NCBI GenBank assembly: GCA_028706255.1
Contig: JAQWBS010000002.1
Coordinates: 186,001-250,000 of the forward strand
Source of the DNA: Alphaproteobacteria bacterium
GTDB taxonomy: Bacteria; Pseudomonadota; Alphaproteobacteria; RF32; CAG-239
Length of the DNA stretch: 64,000 bases
Direction: 5' to 3'
A model generated the notes under the pieces. It searched no databases, was not told where the DNA came from, and saw only the letters and a program-made list of their open reading frames with translations. The position numbers were made by a program, and so were the translations under genes. Of the stretch, positions 45,518-54,336 are shown piece by piece (within the stretch, counting starts at the first letter, position 1; each line of letters opens with the position of its first letter).

Positions 45518-47090
45518 TTTCTTTTATCTCCACAGTTTTAAAACGATAGACTTTAATGCGATTAGACCAATAGCTTGGACTCAAACCTGTTTTAAGCTTT
45601 AAGGCGTTCAGAAATTCTCTCTTCGTTTTGAATTCTCTCCAAACGCTCGGCAAAAACAACCCTTGCCTATCTCCCTCTCTGATAACAATTCCATCAATTC
45701 CTTGTTCAATCTTTTCTAACAAATCTTCTTCGTTTATATATCTTATTTGTTCCAAATTCGTTAAGAGAGAAACTGAAAGCGATAAATTATTTAACTCAGC
45801 AGAACTTACTTTTTCAAAACGTTCATCTTGCATTGCTGCTTGATAAGTCGATGCAGAAACATCTCTTGCAATCGCTTGATAAGGAATGATTGTGCCAACA
45901 CAGCCACGTAATTCATCTTTCTTATAAAGCGTTACAAAACTTGCCCCTTTATTAAACAAAGCATCAGAGTAATCTTTACGAGAAGGTGCATATTTTTCAT
46001 TTCTTAAAACGGCATCTTCCAAAGCAATTTTCGCAATAGAGAGCAATTCTCCTCGATAAAGCCCTGCAAAATTCACCAAAGACTGATATTCGGATTCAAG
46101 TGTTTTTTGAACGATTTCCACCTTAGGCTCACTAAAAGAAAAGCTCCAAGCTCCATAACCCACAACCTGATTTTTATCTCCAGTTACATCCCCTGAATTT
46201 TGCATTTCAATTGTTTGCGGATAAAGAGAATATTCCTTTGCCAAGAGCAGTGCCGCATTAATCCCTGTTGCGCCACAAGAAAGCTCATCAACGACTTGCG
46301 CTTCTTTATTCAGAACTAAATTATTCGTGAACCCATCTAAATCTTGGGCTTTTTCATAAGTATAATAATGTGAAAGATCTGCCGAAAAAATAATCACAGT
46401 GTCTTTTCGTTTCATATAATACTCAAGCCCTGAAGCCAATTCTTCAGGAGAAATTTCACCATAAACGACTGGAACGATTGTGAATGAGCTCAAAGCTTTT
46501 TGCAAAAAAGGAATCTGCACTTCAATGGAATGTTCTTTCTTATGAGCAGCATTAAACACTTTGAAATTTGATTCTTTTGCTAAATTGGCGACAGCTTTTT
46601 GATTAATTTTAACACGTCCAAATGGTGTTTTGAAACTATCATAACTGGGCAAGGCTGCGCCATAAAGGTTCACATAATGAGATGGACCAACGACAACAAC
46701 ACGTTTAATTTCTTTCTCAAATTTCTTTAAAACGCCATAAGCTTTGCCTGCAACTGCCCCTGAATATTTATATCCAGCATGAGGTACAATTAAAATTTTG
46801 GGCTGAATTTCCGCATTGTCATCAGTTCTTAAATAATGACGAATCGTTTCATCAAGCTTTGTGCGGTCGGAAGCGTAGAAAATTCCTGCAACAGCAGGTT
46901 CACGTGCATTTTCATTGTCTTTTTTTTCCACTTCAAAATTGTTGATATAAGTGTCATTTGAGCCCAGCATATCACTCAAAATGAAATAATTGAAACCTGC
47001 CAGAAAAATCAAGAATAAAGAAATAAGTGTATATTTAACAACTTTTTTTTCACCTGCAACTTCAGGTTCTTTCTTCTTCAATTTTGACAT
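45507..47090 (-). CDS. Membrane-anchored MEMO1-AMMECR1 fusion (AmmeMemoRadiSam proteins B and A)
   Basis: 527 residues. N-terminal basic stretch, then one helix at about 20-40 (LISLFLIFLAGFNYFILSD), so the rest is predicted outside the cytoplasm. MEMO domain at about 64-320: REPAVAGIFY, VPHAGYKYSGAVAGKAYG, VVVVGPSHY and FSADLSHYY with His/Asp/Cys ligand candidates. AMMECR1 domain at about 345-515: FVTLYKKDELRGCVGTI, and DRQGLFLPSVW near the end. The usual third partner, a radical-SAM protein, is not next door. Biochemical role unknown. First gene of the overlapping unit with the M49-like peptidase and sdaA. Confidence 0.88.
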   Translation of the reverse strand: MSKLKKKEPEVAGEKKVVKYTLISLFLIFLAGFNYFILSDMLGSNDTYINNFEVEKKDNENAREPAVAGIFYASDRTKLDETIRHYLRTDDNAEIQPKILIVPHAGYKYSGAVAGKAYGVLKKFEKEIKRVVVVGPSHYVNLYGAALPSYDSFKTPFGRVKINQKAVANLAKESNFKVFNAAHKKEHSIEVQIPFLQKALSSFTIVPVVYGEISPEELASGLEYYMKRKDTVIIFSADLSHYYTYEKAQDLDGFTNNLVLNKEAQVVDELSCGATGINAALLLAKEYSLYPQTIEMQNSGDVTGDKNQVVGYGAWSFSFSEPKVEIVQKTLESEYQSLVNFAGLYRGELLSIAKIALEDAVLRNEKYAPSRKDYSDALFNKGASFVTLYKKDELRGCVGTIIPYQAIARDVSASTYQAAMQDERFEKVSSAELNNLSLSVSLLTNLEQIRYINEEDLLEKIEQGIDGIVIREGDRQGLFLPSVWREFKTKREFLNALKLKTGLSPSYWSNRIKVYRFKTVEIKENEN

Positions 47091-47157
47091 CTCTCACTCC
47101 ATTTTTAATTAAAAGAATGAGCCAATTATAATAGATATATTTATTTTTTCTAGCGTT

Positions 47158-49284
47158 TTATTTAGATTTAGACCTAGCTGCTAACAACCCGCTCAGCACA
47201 GAAGAAATATCATTTGCCGTCCTTTTATTGACATAAGTTTTATTATGCTGACTGGAGAGCAACACATATGAAAAAGGCTTAAGTTGATAAGCAGAATCTT
47301 TTTCATATTCTTTTTTATCGGCAGAAACATCAGCGCTATCAAAAACGACATGCCATTTTTCTCCTGATGGGGGTTGAGGCAATTTATAATCAACAGAACT
47401 AAAATCTCCAGAAGTAAGCACCATAAAATCTGCCTCATCTCCACTTGCTTTGCCATTCATAACATATGCAAGGGTTCTAGCATGACCTACATTCCAATCA
47501 TGTCCTTCCATCTCCGTTCCGTCTGGACGCATCCACTCCACTTCTTTGCGACCATTTTCTTCACAAATCTTATCTGTGAATGTGTGCAAATTATTCAAAG
47601 CAGGATGTGTTTGTCGCAAAGCATTTAGACGGCGCACAAAAAGATATAATTCTTTTTCATCAGAACTGAGTTCATTCTTGTTCCACTTTTCCCAGTTGTG
47701 ATAAACCCCTTCATTATCAATGCAATAAGGATTATTATTGCCCTTTTGCGTTCTAGCAAGTTCATCTCCCCCATACGTGAGTGGAATTCCTTTAGAAAGA
47801 ATGTTAAACGCATGAACGGATTTCATTCTTGTCAAATGTTCTTTTTCATCGTGAGATTTATAATGGAAAGCATCTCGACTTCCGTCACGATTTTCTTCCC
47901 CATTTTCCCAATTATTTTTACCATATCTCAAAGCATCGGCAAGCGTGAAGCCATCATGTGTCATGGTTGTTCCAACTACGTTTGTTTCACCTGTCTGAAA
48001 ATTTATCATTTCAGAACCAGAAATCTGAGTAGCTAAAGCGCCATTCTTTCCACCAACAACACTATAAAATTCGCCAGCATTTTCTCTGCGTTCATCTGTC
48101 CAACATTTTGCTCTGGGCGCATAAGCTGCAAATTCATTTTTATAAATATTTCCTCTAGCGTCCCATGGCTCAAGATAAATGGAAACGCCCATATCCATTG
48201 CTCGATTAATGCCTTTAACAAACGTTCCCTCTGGTAAAAATTGTGCATATTGATTGGAAGCACAAACACCAGCTAAATCAAACCGAAGAGAATCTATTCC
48301 TGTTGCAACTGTCCAATCAATGAACTGATTAAAATATGCCTCGCCAGCAGGTGTTTCCAAGTTCAGGGTATTTCTACAACCTGTTCTATCAACAAACAGA
48401 CTTTTATCATAATCTTCCAAGTAATAAAAAGAGGGAGCATCAATCCCTTTGAAGGAGAGTGTATTTGCTGAATTGCCTTGTGCTTCATATTCCCCACTAT
48501 GATTAAACACAACGTCTAAACAAACTTTTATATCATTTTTGTGTAATTCATTAATTGTTGCTTTTAGGCTATTTAGATTCCCATATCTTGGGTTAATTGC
48601 CAAACCAACAGTATTATATCCCCAAGCATCAATTTTGCCTTCAAATGCTTTTAGTCTTCTGTCTGTGCAATTGATGAGCGACGGCAAAAACTCAATTTCA
48701 TTAAAGCCTAAATCTTGAAAATAAGCAATTATTTCAGGATTTCTAAAAGCTGCAAATTTTCCCCTTGATTCCTCGGGAATAGCCTTATCGATTTTTGAAA
48801 AGGATTTGATGTTTGTTTCATAAATGGACGTCTTCCCTTTATAAAAGGAAGGCTTTTTCTTTAAATATGGGAAAAGTTGAGCATCTTTTTCAGAATTATT
48901 TTCCACCACAACACTTTTAGGCATAATGGTAGCATTATCTTCGTGATGAGAGGTTTTAAGTCTATCATCTTGCCAAATTTCGTCAAAAGATTTTGAAATT
49001 TCATGAGCATAAGGGTCTATTAGGAGTTTATTTGCGTCAAAATAAAGCCCTCTTTCGGGAGCAAATTCGCCATGAGCTCGATATCCATATTTCTGACCAA
49101 TTTTTATAGATTCTACTGTCGCAGCCCAATAATTGTTCTCATCCTTTTTCATCTCTACTTGGATTTCTAATTTTTCATCTTCAGAGAATAGACAAAGTTG
49201 AATTCTTTTTGCCGTTTCAGAATATAGTCTAAAAGTAGTTCCTTCTTTTGAATAAGAACAACCCAATCTTGGTTTTTGTGCCAT
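47158..49284 (-). CDS. glgX: Glycogen debranching enzyme GlgX (isoamylase type)
   Basis: 708 residues, normal for GlgX/TreX. It hydrolyses alpha-1,6 branches of glycogen in the cytoplasm. Order: N-terminal CBM48 domain (LGCSYSKEGTTFRLYSETAK) and GH13 barrel with DVVFNHSGE, catalytic Asp in GIDSLRFDLAGV, acid Glu in IYLEPWDARG and MTHDGFTLADAL, then a C-terminal beta domain. No other glycogen genes lie nearby, so synthesis genes must be elsewhere if present. Same strand as the HAD and MEMO genes, with gaps of 55 and 67 bases. Confidence 0.94.
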   Translation of the reverse strand: MAQKPRLGCSYSKEGTTFRLYSETAKRIQLCLFSEDEKLEIQVEMKKDENNYWAATVESIKIGQKYGYRAHGEFAPERGLYFDANKLLIDPYAHEISKSFDEIWQDDRLKTSHHEDNATIMPKSVVVENNSEKDAQLFPYLKKKPSFYKGKTSIYETNIKSFSKIDKAIPEESRGKFAAFRNPEIIAYFQDLGFNEIEFLPSLINCTDRRLKAFEGKIDAWGYNTVGLAINPRYGNLNSLKATINELHKNDIKVCLDVVFNHSGEYEAQGNSANTLSFKGIDAPSFYYLEDYDKSLFVDRTGCRNTLNLETPAGEAYFNQFIDWTVATGIDSLRFDLAGVCASNQYAQFLPEGTFVKGINRAMDMGVSIYLEPWDARGNIYKNEFAAYAPRAKCWTDERRENAGEFYSVVGGKNGALATQISGSEMINFQTGETNVVGTTMTHDGFTLADALRYGKNNWENGEENRDGSRDAFHYKSHDEKEHLTRMKSVHAFNILSKGIPLTYGGDELARTQKGNNNPYCIDNEGVYHNWEKWNKNELSSDEKELYLFVRRLNALRQTHPALNNLHTFTDKICEENGRKEVEWMRPDGTEMEGHDWNVGHARTLAYVMNGKASGDEADFMVLTSGDFSSVDYKLPQPPSGEKWHVVFDSADVSADKKEYEKDSAYQLKPFSYVLLSSQHNKTYVNKRTANDISSVLSGLLAARSKSK

Positions 49285-49339
49285 TGCGCCCCACAGGTTT
49301 AAGATTATTCATTTTATGAAAGGAAGTATAACACCTTTT

Positions 49340-50008
49340 TTAGACAAAATCAAAAGGAAAAGCCTCTAAAAACGTTTCAAAAGAAGAAAAATGTAAGACA
49401 TCTTTTTTATCTATGTTTTCTCCCCAAATGGGCTTACCTACAAGAATTGGCAATGCATTTATGTTTAAGGCACATTCTAAGTCTTGATGTGTGTCACCTA
49501 CAACCCAAACCTTTTCAGAGCTGATTTCTTGCGGGGTTAGATATCCTGCCAATGTGTGCCAACCATGTTCAGGAAAAGGCTTGTCTCTTTTTGCCTCATG
49601 ACCACAAACAATTTTCTCAAAAACACCTTGAGGATAAAGCGAATTATATTCAAGTTCAAACAGGTTTCTATCTTTATTGGTCATAATCATCAGAGTGATA
49701 TTTTTTTCTTGTAGTTTTTTTAGAAGCTCATCAATTCCAACTGGCTTTCTGATGAATTGGCTCACGTTTTTTTCATATTCAATTTTATAATCGTCATAAG
49801 CCTGATTTGCCAAATTTTCTCCAAAAACATTAGGGAAATTATCTCTAAACGACAGATTTCTATCTCGCTTTAGGCGTGAACTTTCCCAGTTTGGCAAATT
49901 ATATTTAACTAAAACCTTCTCAACCGCATAAACAATTGCTTCTCTGGTCATCGCCAAAGTGCCATCCCAGTCAAACAAAACATATTGTAAGTCTTTCGTT
50001 GTTAGCAT
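49340..50008 (-). CDS. HAD-family phosphatase (phosphoglycolate phosphatase-like)
   Basis: 222 residues from the ATG at 50008, chosen because GGAGAAG lies six bases upstream; in-frame starts further up lack an SD. HAD motifs: I FDWDGTLAMTREA, II IMTNKDR, III Lys in KRDKPFPEHGW and IV VWVVGDTHQDLECA. There is an alpha-helical cap after motif I. The substrate is probably a small phosphorylated metabolite and cannot be fixed from sequence. It sits between glgX and a small hypothetical gene on the same strand. Confidence 0.88.
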   Translation of the reverse strand: MLTTKDLQYVLFDWDGTLAMTREAIVYAVEKVLVKYNLPNWESSRLKRDRNLSFRDNFPNVFGENLANQAYDDYKIEYEKNVSQFIRKPVGIDELLKKLQEKNITLMIMTNKDRNLFELEYNSLYPQGVFEKIVCGHEAKRDKPFPEHGWHTLAGYLTPQEISSEKVWVVGDTHQDLECALNINALPILVGKPIWGENIDKKDVLHFSSFETFLEAFPFDFV

Positions 50009-50039
50009 TATCTTCTCCATAAAAAATATTCTCAAAACC

Positions 50040-50450
50040 TTAAGTTTGAGAATATTTTACACCAGCTAATGGTTTAATAAAGTAAAGCATAGCAGATTTC
50101 AACAGCTTATCAAAGAAAGAGACCCTCGTTAAACGAGTTAAGCGAGAAATCTTTAAGGCAAAAACAAAAAACCTCAACTTCTTTCTTCTCCCCATATTCA
50201 AAATATTTACCCAACGGATATACATTCTGTTTTTTACCATTGAGGCAAACACTTGTTCACTACAAACCGAAGAACATCTTGAAATAATGATGTTTTTTTC
50301 TCTTATCATTGTGGCGACAAGATTTCTTTCTTCAGGAGTTAACAAGGAAATAGCAACAATTGTTGTCACGATACTATCTCCAAAGACATCAATTTGAGTT
50401 TTTACTTTATCGATAGCACAATAAAGTTTTTCTTTTTCTTCTTGTGACAT
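50040..50450 (-). CDS. Hypothetical basic protein, 136 aa
   Basis: The first half is an acidic-to-neutral helical region (residues 1-70) with three Cys in SRCSSVCSEQVF region. The second half is very basic and hydrophobic (MGRRKKLRFFVFALKISRL, then further Arg/Lys), which could be membrane- or nucleic-acid-associated. Family not recognised. It lies 31 bases upstream of the HAD gene on the same strand and may start that operon. The long intergenic region with palindromic repeats is upstream. Confidence 0.55.
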   Translation of the reverse strand: MSQEEKEKLYCAIDKVKTQIDVFGDSIVTTIVAISLLTPEERNLVATMIREKNIIISRCSSVCSEQVFASMVKNRMYIRWVNILNMGRRKKLRFFVFALKISRLTRLTRVSFFDKLLKSAMLYFIKPLAGVKYSQT

Positions 50451-50604
50451 AGTTTTTTGATTTAATAGTTTTACAATAATTTTAATATTTTTTTATATTA
50501 CAACCCTCTCTTTAGATGTCAATTATGAATAAAGTTATATTCTAGCTATTTATTTTTATTCATAATGGAATAATAACACTCCCTTATCATTTCTTACATT
50601 TCCT

Positions 50605-50835
50605 TATCGTCATTCCCATCACCTTATTGTCATTCCCGATTTCTCGGGAATCCATTAAAAAAAATACTTTTGTCATTCCCAACTTGATTGGGAATCCACC
50701 TTATGGATATTCGGGTCAAGCCCGAATATGACAAAGTCGCTGTACCATTGCGAGCGGAGCGTGGCAATCCAATCAAACAAGAAATTCATTATGGCAATAT
50801 CTCTCCGTTCGCTTCGCTCAGTCGAGATGACAAAG
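50605..50835. repeat. Cluster of palindromic intergenic repeats
   Basis: At least five imperfect palindromes in tandem. CATTCCCGATTTCTCGGGAA then TCC at 50631-50653. CATTCCCAAC / ATTGGGAATCC at 50674-50697. ATATTCGGG / CCCGAATAT at 50708-50730. CATTGCGAGCGGAGCGTGGC then AATCC at 50746-50770. CTCTCCGTTCGCTTCG then CAGTCGAGATGAC at about 50801-50832. Partial GTCATTCCC copies lie near 50609. They are GC-richer than the surroundings and resemble the GTCATTCCCG...CGGGAATCC class dispersed in many bacterial genomes, including Rickettsiales. Confidence 0.75.
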
Positions 50836-50941
50836 AGAGAGAGTTCAGTCGAGATAATATTAAAAGAGTTCAACGAAGATGACGAAGAGCAAAACCTTGT
50901 TTATTTTATTATTCCATTTCTCATTGAAAATCATTACAACA

Positions 50942-50977
50942 AGAAAAGGGATAAGTATTCACCTTATCCCTTTTCTA
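50942..50977 (-). terminator. Rho-independent terminator after serS
   Basis: AAAAGGGATAAG / CTTATCCCTTTT hairpin with a seven-base loop, 19 bases past the serS stop on the minus strand; T-run on the minus strand side (TTCTTG). Confidence 0.75.
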
Positions 50978-50995
50978 TTCCTTCAAATTAAAAGT

Positions 50996-52276
50996 TTATT
51001 TCTTGCCACCGATTGAAGCAACACCCATCATATATGGACGGAGTTTTTCAGGAATTTTCACTGAACCATCTGCTTGTTGGTGGTTTTCAATGAACGGCAC
51101 CAAAGCTCTTGGGGTTGCAATTCCTGTGTTATTTAAGGTATGGGCAAATTTCACTTTGCCATCGGCATTTTCACGATAGCGAAGATTTGTTCTTCTTGCT
51201 TGCCAATCTGTGATGTTTGAGCAACTATGTGTTTCTCTATAAACACCTTGGCTAGGCACCCATGCTTCCAAGTCATATTGACGATATTTTGGCGCACCCA
51301 TATCGCCAGTGCAGACTTCCAAAACTTGATATGGTAATTCTAAATCTTTCAAAACTTCTTCTGAAAGAGAAAGAAGTTTTTGATGCCATTTTTCGCTTTC
51401 TTCAATGTCATTTTTACAAATGACAAATTGTTCCGTTTTCATAAATTGGTGAACACGCACCAAGCCACGAGTGTCTTTTCCCGCAGCGCCGGCTTCTCTT
51501 CTGAAACAAGGTGAAAAACCGGCATAAAGCACTGGTAAATCGTTTTCCGTCAAAATTTCATCTGCGTGCAAAGAGTTCAAAACCAATTCAGCCGTTCCCG
51601 ACAAATAAAGTTCATCTGCCGGCAAATAATAAATTTCATCTTTTGCAAAAGGCAAGTAACCCATTCCAAAAAGAGGCTTTTCTTTAGAAATCGATGGTAC
51701 GGTAATCACATTAAACCCATTTTCACGAAGTTTGTCTAACACAAACATATGAATCGCCAATTCCAAACGAGAAAGCTCATTTTTAATTGCATAAGTGCGA
51801 GAGCCAGAAACCTTAGCAATACGTTCCATTTCGCTCCAATTGTTGAGTTCCATTAATTCAATATGGTCAAGCGGTTTGAAGTCAAATGTTCTTGGCGTGC
51901 CGACTTTTCTTCTGACCACATTTTCACTGTCGTCTTTGCCAACCGGTGCGTCATCGCTTGGAAGGTTAGGCATTCTCATCATAATATTGTCAAATTTTTC
52001 TTGAAGCACAACGAGACTTTCTTGTTCTTTTTTCAATTCTTCGCCAAGTTCTCTACTTTTTTCAATAATGCTTGGACGTTCTTCAGCTGAGGCTGTTTTA
52101 ATTGTGTTACTTAGTCTGTTTTTTTCTTCAGCAACCGCTTGCGACGATGTTTTAAGTTTATTTATTTCTAAGTGCAAAGCAATGAGTTCGGCAACACTAA
52201 TGCCCTTAAACCCTTTTTTTGCCAATCCTTTTTCAACCAATTCCTGATTTTCTACAATAAACTTAATATCTAGCAT
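50996..52276 (-). CDS. serS: Seryl-tRNA synthetase
   Basis: 426 residues, normal length. Class II synthetase that charges tRNA-Ser (and tRNA-Sec where present). The N-terminal coiled-coil arm spans about residues 28-100. Class II motif 1 is near residue 190, motif 2 is seen as SPCFRREAGAAGKDTRG and motif 3 as NNTGIATPRALVPFIEN. Starts MLDIKFIVENQELVEKGL, typical of SerRS. It is divergent from trpS with 92 bases between. Confidence 0.97.
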   Translation of the reverse strand: MLDIKFIVENQELVEKGLAKKGFKGISVAELIALHLEINKLKTSSQAVAEEKNRLSNTIKTASAEERPSIIEKSRELGEELKKEQESLVVLQEKFDNIMMRMPNLPSDDAPVGKDDSENVVRRKVGTPRTFDFKPLDHIELMELNNWSEMERIAKVSGSRTYAIKNELSRLELAIHMFVLDKLRENGFNVITVPSISKEKPLFGMGYLPFAKDEIYYLPADELYLSGTAELVLNSLHADEILTENDLPVLYAGFSPCFRREAGAAGKDTRGLVRVHQFMKTEQFVICKNDIEESEKWHQKLLSLSEEVLKDLELPYQVLEVCTGDMGAPKYRQYDLEAWVPSQGVYRETHSCSNITDWQARRTNLRYRENADGKVKFAHTLNNTGIATPRALVPFIENHQQADGSVKIPEKLRPYMMGVASIGGKK

Positions 52277-52368
52277 CTTTATAAACCTTATTTGTTGTTG
52301 ATTATAAACCTAAAACAGAGTATCAATTTTATAATTAAATACAATAGAAAAACTAAGGATTATCACAG

Positions 52369-53373
52369 ATGTTTAAAGGAAAAACCGTTTTAACAGGGGT
52401 CAAACCGACCGGAACACCTCACTTGGGAAATTATCTAGGGGCAATTAAGCCTGCAATTGCACTTGGCAACCAAGCAACGAATCATTTTATGTTCATTGCG
52501 GATTATCATGCGATTAATGCTGAGAAAGACCCTGTTGTGCTTAATCAAAAAATCAAAGAAGTGGCCTGTGTTTATTTGGCTTTCGGACTAGACCCAAACC
52601 ACACGGTTTTTTATCGTCAATCGGATGTGCCTGAAATTACGGAAATCACCACAATTCTCTATGCTTACACGCCAAAAGGTTTGATGAATAAATCTCATGC
52701 TTATAAAGCTTGTGTTGATAAGAACCGAGAAGCCGGAAAGCCTGATGATGACGGAATTAATATGGGGCTTTACACTTACCCAACCTTGATGGCAGCGGAT
52801 ATCTTAACTTTCAACACAGACATTGTTCCTGTTGGTCGCGACCAAATTCAGCATGTTGAAATCGCTCGTGACATTGCAGGCGCATTCAATGCCCATTACG
52901 GCGAAGAAGTTTTAAAACAACCAACATACTACATTGAAGAATCTGTTGCTGTTGTGCCAGGGGTTGATGGCAGAAAAATGAGTAAATCTTACAATAATGT
53001 CATTCCACTTTTTGCTGATGATAAAGAAATTAAAAAAGCTGTTTTTTCTGTGCCAACAGACTCTCGCCCAATTGAAGAGCCAAAAAATCCTGATGAAATT
53101 TTGGTCTATGAAATCTACAAATCAATTGCCACGCCTGAGCAACTCAAAGAAATGGCAGATGGGTTGCGTGGCGGAAAACTCGGCTATGGACACATTAAGA
53201 ACATGCTCCTTTCTGCTGTGCTTGACGAAGTTAAAGAAGCCAGAGAAAAATATAATTACTATATGGAAAACTATCACGAAGTTGAAGAAATGCTAAAAAA
53301 GGGTGCTGAAAAAGCCCGCCCAATTGCACAAGCAACGCTGAAAAGACTTAAAGATAAAGTTTTCGGAAGATAG
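52369..53373 (+). CDS. trpS: Tryptophanyl-tRNA synthetase
   Basis: 334 residues, normal bacterial size. Class I synthetase charging tRNA-Trp. The HIGH-type motif is PTGTPHLGNYLGAI (about residues 13-26) and the KMSKS motif is GRKMSKSYNNVI (about 203-214). Tryptophan-pocket and dimer regions are intact. A terminator follows the stop. Confidence 0.97.
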   Translation: MFKGKTVLTGVKPTGTPHLGNYLGAIKPAIALGNQATNHFMFIADYHAINAEKDPVVLNQKIKEVACVYLAFGLDPNHTVFYRQSDVPEITEITTILYAYTPKGLMNKSHAYKACVDKNREAGKPDDDGINMGLYTYPTLMAADILTFNTDIVPVGRDQIQHVEIARDIAGAFNAHYGEEVLKQPTYYIEESVAVVPGVDGRKMSKSYNNVIPLFADDKEIKKAVFSVPTDSRPIEEPKNPDEILVYEIYKSIATPEQLKEMADGLRGGKLGYGHIKNMLLSAVLDEVKEAREKYNYYMENYHEVEEMLKKGAEKARPIAQATLKRLKDKVFGR

Positions 53374-53394
53374 GCTCTATCTTGTTATTTCCAC

Positions 53395-53424
53395 AAAAAA
53401 AGGAGGGTTAACCCTCCTTTTTTT
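53395..53424. terminator. Bidirectional rho-independent terminator
   Basis: AAAAAAAGGAGGGTTAACCC then TCCTTTTTTT: a perfect palindromic stem between trpS and the convergent META-domain gene. Confidence 0.85.
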
Positions 53425-53824
53425 AATTTTTGCTAATTGGTCCCATATCTCTGAAATAGACATCATCTTTCTCTGTCGACAAAACAAGGAAGCCTTCTTC
53501 AATGCGATATTTTTTAACTGCTGGCAAGAATTTCAAAAATTCATATTCAATTTTCATCATCTCAGGATCTCCTGCCATCATGGTTGACATTGCAGGTCCA
53601 AAGGTGATGTTCTCACCATCAACTTTATAAACACCATTGTAATTGTTGATGATTTTTCCAAAGTATCTATCTTCAGAATCATCAAACGAAATTCTTAAAT
53701 CACTATCATTAAGTGCATTCACAACCTTATATTCGTGTCCTTTAAAAGCAGCTCCTTCAACTTTATCTTCTTTACAAGCAGAAACAGCAAAGAGCATAAG
53801 AAACACGGCCAAAATCTTTTTCAT
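53423..53824 (-). CDS. META-domain (HslJ-like) lipoprotein, 133 aa
   Basis: The ATG at 53824 follows AAGGAGAG; the longer frame to 53875 would run into pgpA. Signal peptide with lipobox ending at Cys17 (AVSAC). The mature part has the META (DUF306) pattern: GVYKVDGENITFGPAMSTMM, then GDPEMMKIEYEFLKFLPAV and a final LVLSTEKDDVYFRDMG strand. HslJ-type proteins are linked to heat and novobiocin tolerance, but their activity is unknown. Last gene of gpsA-pgpA-this. Confidence 0.8.
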   Translation of the reverse strand: MKKILAVFLMLFAVSACKEDKVEGAAFKGHEYKVVNALNDSDLRISFDDSEDRYFGKIINNYNGVYKVDGENITFGPAMSTMMAGDPEMMKIEYEFLKFLPAVKKYRIEEGFLVLSTEKDDVYFRDMGPISKN

Positions 53825-53835
53825 TTTTTCTCTCC

Positions 53836-54333
53836 TTAATATAGATATTTCACAACGAAATAACATATAATGCACAGCACAATGCTAGCATTAATACCGG
53901 CAATAACATCATCAAGCATCACACCCCAAGCATCATGCCTTTTATCAAAGTGCTTAACCAAACCCATTTTTTTTATATCAAAAAATCTAAACAACAGGAA
54001 CCCTAATGGATATATCCACCAATATGTCAAATTCAAGTGTAAATATGGTGTAACCAGTGAAAAAGTCAGAAGTTGTCCAACTGTTTCATCAATCACCACC
54101 TTTGCAGGGTCTTTGTCATTTGCTTCCTGAATAACAATATGTGTCGCCCAAACGCCAACAGCAAAAAAGAGAAGTGAAACAAACATAACCCCAGAAAAGG
54201 CCGTCCAATAGCACAACAAAATCGCCAAAGGCATCGTTGCCAAAGAACCTGCTGTTCCTGGTGCTTTTGGAGAAAGACCACTTCCAAACCACGTTGCAAT
54301 AATATTTGCTAATAATCTTTTATTTTTATCCAT
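53836..54333 (-). CDS. pgpA: Phosphatidylglycerophosphatase A
   Basis: 165 residues with about four membrane helices. It removes phosphate from phosphatidylglycerol phosphate to give phosphatidylglycerol. Diagnostic N-terminal GSGLSPKAPGTAGSLATMP and middle DPAKVVIDETVGQLLTF are both present, along with DDVIAGINASI near the end. It lies three bases downstream of gpsA, so glycerol-3-phosphate supply and phospholipid head-group processing are linked in one operon. Confidence 0.94.
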   Translation of the reverse strand: MDKNKRLLANIIATWFGSGLSPKAPGTAGSLATMPLAILLCYWTAFSGVMFVSLLFFAVGVWATHIVIQEANDKDPAKVVIDETVGQLLTFSLVTPYLHLNLTYWWIYPLGFLLFRFFDIKKMGLVKHFDKRHDAWGVMLDDVIAGINASIVLCIICYFVVKYLY

Positions 54334-54336
54334 TTT

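Larger units (their letters stand above)
50451..50995. other. 545-base intergenic region
   Basis: No convincing gene. The left 150 bases are AT-rich and may hold the promoter of the hypothetical gene at 50450. The centre (50605-50835) is a cluster of palindromic repeats. The right end is the serS terminator. Reading frames crossing the repeats on both strands are by-products of the palindromes. Confidence 0.7.

Noticed and set aside
50673..50991. Open frames on both strands across the palindromic repeats
   Set aside because: They arise because the repeats are GC-richer and palindromic; no SD, no sensible protein features.
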